DNA of 13,588 nt from JAXDLK01 sp034666665. Its GTDB lineage: Bacteria; Desulfobacterota; Binatia; JACPRU01. Both the position numbers and the translations under genes were made by a program. The notes below the pieces were generated by a model. The model saw only the letters and a program-made list of their open reading frames with translations. It had not been told where the DNA came from and did no database searches. The stretch spans positions 1 through 13,588 of the forward strand of contig JAXDLK010000343.1 of NCBI GenBank assembly GCA_034666665.1. The letters are read 5' to 3'. The number at the start of each line of letters is the position of its first letter. Position 1 is the first letter of the stretch. This document shows positions 5,192 through 11,633 of this stretch, in pieces.

Positions 5192-7875
5192 AACGGCACC
5201 TCGTCGTCATCGTCCACCGGCAGGGTGAAGTCTTCGCGCCGGCGGCTCAGGTTCGGGTTGTAGTACGGGTCGCCTTCGAAGCGGTGCACCCAGCGATGGA
5301 TCATCAACGGGGTCTCCACGGCATCCTTCGACACGCCGCGGCTCACCGCCTCGTAGTGAACGAGCTCCGCGAACGGGGTGTAGACGATCAAGTATCCGCG
5401 CTCGCGAAGCCGCAGGCAGAAGTCGACGTCGTTGTAGGCGACGGCGAACACGGGATCGAAGCCGCCGAGCGACTCGAAGACGTCGCGCCGCACCATCAGG
5501 CAAGCGCCGGTGACGGCGCTGTAGTTGCGGATCACCTTGCCGATGCCGAAGTATCCCGCGTCGCCGCCGGGACAGAAGCGGAGCGAGTGCCCCGCGACCG
5601 CACCGAGGCCGACGAGCACTCCGGCATGCTGCACGCGACCGTCGCCGTAGAGCAGGCGGGCACCGACGGCGCCGACCTCCGGGCGCTGCGCGTGCTCGAG
5701 CAGCGCGACGAGCCAGCCATCGGTCCTCGCCTCGACGTCGTTGTTCAGGAAGAGCAGCACCTCACCGTCCGACTGCTCGGCGGCGAGATTGTTGATCGCC
5801 GCCCAGTTGAACGGGCCGGGCTCGCGGAGCACGCGGATCTTCGGGTCCTCCGCCAAGTGCGCCACGAGCGCGCGGGTCTCCGGCTCCCAGCTGCCGTTGT
5901 CGACCAGGAGCGCTTCCCAGCGCTCGTAGCCGGATCTTCGATGGATGGAGTCGATGCAGCGGCGCGTGAGGTCGGCGCGGTCGCGGAACGGCACGACGAT
6001 CGTCACCCGCGGCGAGGATCGGAGCGGTCGGCGAACACGGAACGTGTGGGGCAGGAGCCCGTCTTCCACGGTCGCCTCCTCACCGCGGCGGCCGAGCGCC
6101 GCGGTGAGCGCGGTCCGAGCGGCGCCATCGTCGATCGTCCGGTCGCGGCGGTGACAGAGGATCTTCGGTAGGTGGACGATCCGCCGGGCGATCTCGGAAG
6201 CACGAAGCGCGAGATCGTACAGTCCGGCGGCTCCGAGCTCCGCCGGCAACGTACCGACGCCTTCCAGAGCCGACCGGCGGATCGCCAGGAAGCCACCGAG
6301 ATACATCTGCGACAGCAGGTAGTCGGGCGACCAGTCGGGCTTGAAGAACGGCGCCGAGCGGCGTCCTTCCGCGTCGATGCGGTCGTCGTCCGCGTAGAGA
6401 AGATCCGCTTCGGGATCGGAGGCGGACGCGAAAGCGATCTCGGCGAGGGCTTCCGGCGCGAGCTCGTCTTCCGCGCTCGAGAAGCAGACGATCGCCCCTC
6501 GGGCGAGTGCCAGGGCCGCGGCGGGCGGGCTGCCGGTCGCCGCGATGCGAATGCGGGGGTCCCGAGCCGCCGCTTCGAGAACCGCGCATGCGGCGCCATC
6601 CGCCGGCGCGGTCGCGCAGAGCTCCCAGCGGGAGAACATCTGCGCCCCGAGCGACGACACGAGTCGCGCCAAGAACGGAGCTCGTGCCGGCGCCGCATCG
6701 ACCACGAGGCTGACGACGAGCTCCGCGGGAAGCGCTTCCAGCGCCTGGGCGAGCCGGCGCCGGTCTTCCTCGGCGTGCAGAGCCCGCCGCTCGAGCCATC
6801 GAGCGTACCGGACGTCGTCGTTCTCCGCGTCCGGCCCGTACACCGGCGACAGCTCCGGACGTACGCTGGGCGGTTGCGTGGCACCCTCGGGACTCGGCAC
6901 CCAGCGCAGCAGGGAGATCACCGTACGCTCGAGACGGCTCCGATCCTCCTGCAGTGATGCGACGACGTCCTGGACGGGACGGAGGGTCGCCTCCCGCACG
7001 TCCGCGTCGCGGCGCGCGGCGAGGAGCGGCTCGGTCCAGAATGTCTCGGCGGGAAGCTCGACCGGCGCGAAGGCGTCGTTCCCGCCTACGCGGGCCTCGA
7101 GCCCGGCGAAGAGCGCGCGCTGCGCATCGGAGATCTCCCGGTCGCCCGCAAGCTCGGCCTCGCCGTAGGCCGTATGGCGGAGGCGCGGCTCGACGAACTC
7201 GGAGATCTCCTCCGCGGAAGGCTCTCCACCGCGGGCGAGTCCGTGACGGGCGAGAAACGTGCGCAGCTCGGCGGTCCACGACAGCGGATCCCCGACGAAT
7301 CGGTCGTAGGGCACGAGCAGGACGGGGAGCCCCGCGATGCTCTCGAGCGCGCTCCGGAGATAGCGCTCCCAGAGCGCCATTCCGAAGAGCTTGCCCAGGC
7401 CGTCGCGTTTCTCGAGCGAGCGGGCGATCTCCAGCGGATGGCGGTGCGCGAGCACCACGATCGGCCTGGCGGCGAGCGCCCGGAGCCAGAACGGGAACGT
7501 GATCGACGTGCGGGGATCCTTCCACACCCAAGCGTCTGCGGGGTGCACGGCACGAAACGCCGCGACCGCACTCTCGCGGAAGCTGCCGAGCCGCCGGTCG
7601 AGCTCCCAGCCCGCGGCCAGCTTCGGCGGCGCCGCCCACGTGCCGCCGAGACGCAAGAGCAGGTCGTCGTTGACCCGCGAAAGCGACGTGCTCTCCCAGT
7701 ACCCGCGCGGGTTGTCGGCCGTCGCCGGCATCAGATCCGCCGGATCGCAGATCGGCACGCCGAGCAGGTTGATCACGCGCGTGACCGCGGACGTGCCGCC
7801 GCGGTGCATGCCGAGGACGAAGACGCCGGTCGAGCCTTCGGGCACGGGCCGGAAGACGAGGTCCTGCCCACTCAC
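5158..7875 (-). CDS. Three-module fusion: sulfotransferase - degenerate GT2 - GT2 glycosyltransferase
   Basis: A 905-aa multidomain protein. Residues 1-285 form a PAPS-dependent-type sulfotransferase: P-loop LGMHRGGTSAVTR (21-33), NPRGYWE (55-61), WKDPRT (118-123) and AHRHPLEIARSLEKR (143-157). A linker with coiled-coil-like helices (about 286-380) leads to a first GT2 module (about 386-600) recognisable from SRWELC (415-420), DDDRID (496-501) and FFKPDWSPDYLLSQ (510-523). The second GT2 module (about 622-880) has VTIVVPFRDR (624-633), LLVDNGS (656-662), FLNNDVEA (709-716), VQHAGV (748-753) and NDVDFCLRLRERGY (815-828), and looks active. In the first module the usual metal-binding LDHDDEL is FSSAEDEL (465-472) and the upstream Asp pair is A423-P424, so it probably does not catalyse. 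Start GTG 7875 overlaps the upstream stop (GTGA). The same frame is open to 8346, but that part is shadow sequence. It may glycosylate and sulfate the same product; the substrate is unknown. Confidence 0.88.
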   Translation of the reverse strand: MSGQDLVFRPVPEGSTGVFVLGMHRGGTSAVTRVINLLGVPICDPADLMPATADNPRGYWESTSLSRVNDDLLLRLGGTWAAPPKLAAGWELDRRLGSFRESAVAAFRAVHPADAWVWKDPRTSITFPFWLRALAARPIVVLAHRHPLEIARSLEKRDGLGKLFGMALWERYLRSALESIAGLPVLLVPYDRFVGDPLSWTAELRTFLARHGLARGGEPSAEEISEFVEPRLRHTAYGEAELAGDREISDAQRALFAGLEARVGGNDAFAPVELPAETFWTEPLLAARRDADVREATLRPVQDVVASLQEDRSRLERTVISLLRWVPSPEGATQPPSVRPELSPVYGPDAENDDVRYARWLERRALHAEEDRRRLAQALEALPAELVVSLVVDAAPARAPFLARLVSSLGAQMFSRWELCATAPADGAACAVLEAAARDPRIRIAATGSPPAAALALARGAIVCFSSAEDELAPEALAEIAFASASDPEADLLYADDDRIDAEGRRSAPFFKPDWSPDYLLSQMYLGGFLAIRRSALEGVGTLPAELGAAGLYDLALRASEIARRIVHLPKILCHRRDRTIDDGAARTALTAALGRRGEEATVEDGLLPHTFRVRRPLRSSPRVTIVVPFRDRADLTRRCIDSIHRRSGYERWEALLVDNGSWEPETRALVAHLAEDPKIRVLREPGPFNWAAINNLAAEQSDGEVLLFLNNDVEARTDGWLVALLEHAQRPEVGAVGARLLYGDGRVQHAGVLVGLGAVAGHSLRFCPGGDAGYFGIGKVIRNYSAVTGACLMVRRDVFESLGGFDPVFAVAYNDVDFCLRLRERGYLIVYTPFAELVHYEAVSRGVSKDAVETPLMIHRWVHRFEGDPYYNPNLSRRREDFTLPVDDDDEVPLWKELRSTLAD
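5199..5202 (-). promoter_or_regulatory. Ribosome binding site of the coiled-coil gene
   Basis: On the - strand GAGG lies 7 nt before GTG 5191, inside the coding end of the fusion gene. It supports the GTG start over the internal ATG at 5047. Confidence 0.5.
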
Positions 7876-8681
7876 GGATGCGGGCTCAGGTCGTAGCCGT
7901 ATCGCCCGGCAATTCCCGCGAGCTCCGCCTGCGCGATCCTCACCTGCTCGACGGAAAGCTCCGACCGCCAGCGGCCGACGCTCCGGGTGTGTACCTCGAG
8001 CGTCTGCTTCACCTTCGGATCCTCGAGGCCCTCCTGTCGTTCGGCATCGTTGAAGTGCCGGAGAACCGCGCGCTCGAACGGTTCCTGCAACCAGGTGAAG
8101 AGCGCCTCGAGCGTCTCCTCCGGTCGAGCAACCAGCTCCTCGTAGCGGACCGTGCGGCTGATGGCGGGATGCCGATCGACGAAGTCCGCCGCGCTCTCGA
8201 GATAACGACGACAGAGCTCCACCTTGCCGCGGAACTCCACGGGAACGGCCTTGTCGAAGCGTGCCTCGAGCAACGACGCCAGCACGTCCCGAGGATCGCG
8301 CACGAGGTGGACGAACGCCAGACGACCGCCGAGCAGGCGCTGCCACTGGTTCGCGTACATCGCATTCTCCGGGCTCTTGTCCGCCCAGCGCGCTTTGCCG
8401 CGACGCCGCGCCGCGCGCTCGTGCACCTCGATGAAGGCGCGCCCGAAGACGTCGAGCAGCTCGCCGTCGTCGAGACCGAGAGTGCGCACCGACGAGAAGA
8501 GCCGAGCGTGCGCGAGATCGTCACGCACGTAATCGCCGTAGAAGTCGCGAAAGAACTTGACCTCCGGGCCGCAGTGAATGCGACTGTGCGCATCGAGGAG
8601 GCGCCGGAGGAGGCTGGTTCCGGAACGATGACAGCCGCCGACGATGATCGGCGGCGCGGTGGCCCCGCCGCTCACCGCCAT
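7872..8681 (-). CDS. Stand-alone sulfotransferase (Sulfotransfer_3-like)
   Basis: A 269-aa cytoplasmic sulfotransferase, expected to transfer sulfate from PAPS to a hydroxyl of a glycan or lipid. The 5'-phosphosulfate loop is VGGCHRSGTSLLRRLLD (14-30), followed by PEVKFF (39-44), ADKSPEN (100-106), the 3'-phosphate-binding strand and helix LVRDPRDVLASLLEAR (126-141) and RYEELVARPEETL (179-191). These match bacterial Sulfotransfer_1/Sulfotransfer_3 proteins, and the length is normal for the family. ATG 8681 overlaps the end of the upstream GT2 gene by 10 nt and lacks a clear Shine-Dalgarno. The stop overlaps the GTG of the fusion gene by 4 nt. Its P-loop differs from that of the fusion protein (HRSGTSLL against HRGGTSAV), so the two are distinct lineages rather than a recent duplication. 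The acceptor is not predictable. Confidence 0.88.
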   Translation of the reverse strand: MAVSGGATAPPIIVGGCHRSGTSLLRRLLDAHSRIHCGPEVKFFRDFYGDYVRDDLAHARLFSSVRTLGLDDGELLDVFGRAFIEVHERAARRRGKARWADKSPENAMYANQWQRLLGGRLAFVHLVRDPRDVLASLLEARFDKAVPVEFRGKVELCRRYLESAADFVDRHPAISRTVRYEELVARPEETLEALFTWLQEPFERAVLRHFNDAERQEGLEDPKVKQTLEVHTRSVGRWRSELSVEQVRIAQAELAGIAGRYGYDLSPHP

Positions 8682-9475
8682 GTCGCTGGATCGCAGCAGT
8701 GGCGGGTGCGCGGATCGCTGGCATCGAGGGCCTCATCCGAGACGTAGGTGCGGAGTTCCGCCGCGGCCGGCAGTCGCACGGCGTCGGCCGTTACCGAAGC
8801 TCTCCAGCCGTGCCAGCCCGTCGCGACCTCCGCCGGATCGTAGCGGCGCCCCGCATACTTCTCGATCGCGTGCCGCACGCTCAAGAACAGGTAATGGCGC
8901 ATGCGAAAGCGCTCCGGGTAGGTGCGCACGCCGGGGAACTGCACGACGTGTCCGCCGCTCGACACCAAGTCCACCGGCTGCCGCTGCCGCTTCCACGCCT
9001 TTCGCTGGTGCGGTGACGTCGGCAGGAACGGATAGTACCAGCGCATCGTCTCCACGTACCGCGGATGATCGTGATCCGGCGCCTCACGCGTCGGCACGAA
9101 GGTGAACTCGTCGAAATCCGCCGCGGTGTAGCCGAGGGCGTCGATTTCCCGCAGCGCTTGGGCGAGCGTACGCCCGGAGCCAGGCGGCACGCGGATCTCG
9201 TCGGGGTCGGCGTGCAGGAACCAATCGGCATCGATCGTCGCCGCGAGCTCCTCCTTCCGCGCGAGCACGCGCTTCCAGGAAAACACGCCGTCACGCGGCA
9301 GCCTCTCGATCGCGATCAGGCCGCGGCCGAGATGACGCTCCGCGATCTCCACGGTTCGATCGCTGGAATCGTTGTCGCACAGGTAGGCTTCGCATCCGTG
9401 GGCCGTGAGATGCTCGAGGCAGGGGCCGATGAACCGCTCCTCGTTGTAGGCGGCGAGCAGGACGACGACGCGCAT
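8672..9475 (-). CDS. GT2 glycosyltransferase (GT-A), first gene of the operon
   Basis: A 267-aa GT-A family 2 glycosyltransferase, similar to the Glyco_tranf_2_4 group. It opens MRVVVLLAAYNEERFIGPCL, followed by YLCDNDSSDRT (31-41), the donor Asp region, and DADWFLHADPDEIR (82-95), which contains the metal-binding DXD-type residues Asp90-Pro-Asp92. Conserved aromatic and basic residues follow (YYPFLP, 147-152; MRHYLFLSVRHAI, 192-204). No membrane segment is seen, so it should act at the cytoplasmic side. The frame is open to an ATG at 9589, but ATG 9475 is preferred: it has AGAGG 7 nt upstream and begins exactly at the first beta strand. It is the promoter-proximal gene of the five-gene - strand operon. 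Confidence 0.87.
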   Translation of the reverse strand: MRVVVLLAAYNEERFIGPCLEHLTAHGCEAYLCDNDSSDRTVEIAERHLGRGLIAIERLPRDGVFSWKRVLARKEELAATIDADWFLHADPDEIRVPPGSGRTLAQALREIDALGYTAADFDEFTFVPTREAPDHDHPRYVETMRWYYPFLPTSPHQRKAWKRQRQPVDLVSSGGHVVQFPGVRTYPERFRMRHYLFLSVRHAIEKYAGRRYDPAEVATGWHGWRASVTADAVRLPAAAELRTYVSDEALDASDPRTRHCCDPATWR

Positions 9476-9587
9476 TCGCCGGCCTCTATCATCCGCGACT
9501 TCGAGCGGCGAGACTACCGGCATCGGCCCGCTTGCGACTCTCGTCGTCGATCGGCAGAGTCCGCGCACCCTGGATGCGAGCGCCGAC
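9476..9587. promoter_or_regulatory. Divergent intergenic gap between the operon and the membrane glycosyltransferase
   Basis: This 112-bp gap separates the start of the - strand operon from the start of the + strand membrane gene and should hold promoters for both. Apart from the AGAGG of the GT2 gene I see no convincing -35/-10 pair, operator palindrome or riboswitch-like structure. The start codons on either side come close: CATG at 9587-9590 would encode ATG on both strands if the longer GT2 frame were used. Confidence 0.4.
9483..9487 (-). promoter_or_regulatory. Ribosome binding site of the GT2 gene
   Basis: On the - strand AGAGG lies 7 nt before ATG 9475. It is one of the few clear Shine-Dalgarno sites in the window and decides the start of this gene against the longer frame from 9589. 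Confidence 0.6.
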
Positions 9588-11633
9588 ATGCGGACCGCCG
9601 AGCGCGCGGAATCGCCACATCCCCCGCCTCCCGCACGCGCGGCCGCTCGGCTGCGCGACCGCGCTTGGCTGCTCGCTCCCGTGCTCGTCGGCAGCGCGCT
9701 TCGGCTCGCGCATCTGCGTCCGCAGATCCTCGCCGTCGACGAGCTTCATGCCGTGCGTGCGGCGATCGACATGCCGTTCCGCGAGATCCTCGTCACCTAC
9801 AAGCCCGCCGACTACTCGATACCGTTGGCGGCGGCGTACCGACTGCTGATGGACGCGGGAATCGTCTTCTCCGAAATGACGTTCCGGTGGCCGATCCTCG
9901 CCTGCGGGCTGGCGCTGCTGGTGGCCGCGCCCCTCGCGTTCGAGCGGCGGTTCGGCCGCGCCGTCGCGACGGTGGCGGCGTGGGCGATTGCCTTCTCCCC
10001 CGCGCTGGTCCTGTACTCGCGGATCGTACGCTCCTATGCACCGGTGACCCTTCTCGGCTTCGTCACGGTGCTGTCGTTCTGGAGATGGCTCGAGACTCGC
10101 CGCACGGCACCGGCCGTGACCTATGCGCTGCTCGCTCCCGCCACCGTCTTCCTGCACCTCGGCACCGCGCCCTTCGTGGCGGCACCGCTGGTGTTCGCCG
10201 CCGGCTCGTTCATGACGTTGCCCGCACGCGAGCGACCGCCTCTCCGAGCGCTCGCGGGCTTCGGGCTGGCGTTCGCCGTCGGCCTCGCCGCGTTCCTGTT
10301 GCCTGCCCGCGAGTCCTTTCTCCGATTGCTCGACGCCAAGCTTCACGGTGGAGCGATCCGGGCCGACACTTTCGTCGGCGTGGCGAAGCTGCAAGCAGGG
10401 GTCGGATCGTTGCCGCTGGCGCTGGTCTTCGGCGCGGTGGCCGGCATCGGGTACGCCCGGCTGCTACGAGTGCAGCCGCGGTATGCCGCCTACGTGGCGA
10501 CGCTCGGCGCCGTCCACGTCGCCGGCCTGCTGCTGCTCACACCGCCGATGATCGAGCGACCCGTCGTCCTCAGCCGCTACCTGCTCGTGCTCACTCCGTT
10601 CCTGCTCCTCTGTCTCGCGATCGGCCTGGCGACGCCGTGGTGGGCGCGGCAGACGACCGGCGGCCGGCGCGTGCAGCAAGCCTCGATCGCGCTGTTCCTC
10701 GGCGTGCTCTGGCTCGCCGGCCCGCTCTCGGATCGCGAGTTCTGGGCCTCGTCGCTCGCGCACCACTCGGACTTCGTCTCCTTCGAGCGGCCACGGCCGA
10801 CGATGGCTGCCGCGGACGTACCTGCCTTCTACCGCCGGCTCGCACGGCGGCCCCACGAGGGATCGCTACTCGAGTTCCCGTACCTGAACTCGTTCGACAT
10901 CGCGACGCCGCTGCGGATCTACCAGTCGATCCATCAGCGCGAGATCCTCGTATCCACGAGGCGCCGCCGCGACTTCGGGCCGAGCGTCGCGTACCGGAAC
11001 CTCGTGCCGCCCGACCCGTCGGCATTGCTCGCGAGCGGTGCACGTCATCTGGTGGTCCACCGCGACCTCGGGGCCGAGGTCCGTCGAACGCAGGGCCTGC
11101 CGGATCTCGAGGCCCGCGGCGGACCGCTCGAGCAGCGAGCCTTCGCGGGGCTCCGCCGCGGGAGCCTGCGGCTGAGCCGCCAGCTCCACGCCGCCTGGGG
11201 CAAGCCGCACGACAGCGACGCGACGATCGAGGTCTGGGATCTGGACGTGGTCCGCCGCCGCCAGCGGCGCGGCATGCGACCGCTACGGACGTCGACCCGC
11301 GCCCTCTTCCGATCGCGTCCAGGCCTCCACCTCGTTCGCGCCCTCGCGGAACGATCCGGTCGGCAGCACCGCGGAGAACGCCTCCGGACCGGAGGCATCG
11401 GCGTACGTCTGTGTCACGGAACGGATGACGCCGTTGACCGCGATCGCCAGATAGGCGGAGCCTTTCCCGCCGCCATTCTCCAGGCGTCCTCGCACGACCG
11501 ACGGCGCTTGCTGAGCGGCCCGTCGATCCGGGAACGTCCAGTCGCTCCGGTCGAGCACGACGGCCGCGCGAGACCACCCGTCGCCGAGCGCTTCCGTCCG
11601 CGTCCGGCCGACGCCCACGCCGGCGGGCCCTAG
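9588..11633 (+). CDS. Polytopic membrane glycosyltransferase, GT39/ArnT-like (PMT_2 type)
   Basis: An open frame of 681 codons, of which about the first 555 read as a real protein. After a Pro/Ala-rich start the first TM helix (about 27-43) is followed by an external loop with LAVDELHAV (48-56), where Asp51-Glu52 fits the catalytic acidic pair of the PMT/ArnT (GT39/GT83) fold, and YKPADYSIPL (71-80). Ten to twelve TM helices follow up to about 380, then a soluble segment to IEVWDLDVV (547-555). Family members transfer a sugar from a polyprenyl-phosphate carrier on the outer face of the inner membrane. No close family member is recognised, so donor and acceptor are open. Start ATG 9588 has only a weak upstream GA-rich site. 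Residues from 566 on are antisense to the convergent membrane enzyme and carry Arg/Pro-rich shadow-like sequence, so the functional protein may effectively end near 11260 although no in-frame stop occurs before 11631. Confidence 0.8.
   Translation: MRTAERAESPHPPPPARAAARLRDRAWLLAPVLVGSALRLAHLRPQILAVDELHAVRAAIDMPFREILVTYKPADYSIPLAAAYRLLMDAGIVFSEMTFRWPILACGLALLVAAPLAFERRFGRAVATVAAWAIAFSPALVLYSRIVRSYAPVTLLGFVTVLSFWRWLETRRTAPAVTYALLAPATVFLHLGTAPFVAAPLVFAAGSFMTLPARERPPLRALAGFGLAFAVGLAAFLLPARESFLRLLDAKLHGGAIRADTFVGVAKLQAGVGSLPLALVFGAVAGIGYARLLRVQPRYAAYVATLGAVHVAGLLLLTPPMIERPVVLSRYLLVLTPFLLLCLAIGLATPWWARQTTGGRRVQQASIALFLGVLWLAGPLSDREFWASSLAHHSDFVSFERPRPTMAAADVPAFYRRLARRPHEGSLLEFPYLNSFDIATPLRIYQSIHQREILVSTRRRRDFGPSVAYRNLVPPDPSALLASGARHLVVHRDLGAEVRRTQGLPDLEARGGPLEQRAFAGLRRGSLRLSRQLHAAWGKPHDSDATIEVWDLDVVRRRQRRGMRPLRTSTRALFRSRPGLHLVRALAERSGRQHRGERLRTGGIGVRLCHGTDDAVDRDRQIGGAFPAAILQASSHDRRRLLSGPSIRERPVAPVEHDGRARPPVAERFRPRPADAHAGGP

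Noticed and set aside
4701..5210. N-terminal extension of the GT4-like protein
   Set aside because: It overlaps the whole coiled-coil gene in another frame, is Arg/Ala-rich, and the Rossmann opening begins right at TTG 4700.
5284..6171. Long + strand open frame antisense to the fusion gene
   Set aside because: Similar to other antisense frames here, it is explained by rare stops at high G+C; composition is motif-free and the opposite strand carries clear GT2 motifs.
6080..7639. Long - strand open frame of 519 codons
   Set aside because: It is a shadow of the fusion gene in another frame with no recognisable domain and Arg/Gly-rich composition.
7876..8346. N-terminal extension of the fusion protein
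   Set aside because: It is antisense-free but overlaps the sulfotransferase gene in another frame and reads as low-complexity Arg/Gly/Ala sequence; the GTG at 7875 begins just before the P-loop domain.
9065..9587. + strand open frame antisense to the GT2 gene and running on over the membrane glycosyltransferase in another frame
   Set aside because: The translation has no membrane segments or domain motifs, while the competing frames show clear family motifs.
9476..9589. 38-residue N-terminal extension of the GT2 protein from ATG 9589
   Set aside because: It would run into the divergent gene start; ATG 9475 has a good Shine-Dalgarno and starts at the first beta strand.
11264..11277. Short GC hairpin near the end of the membrane glycosyltransferase as a terminator
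   Set aside because: Only about 5 bp of stem and no T-run; chance matches of this kind are common at this G+C.
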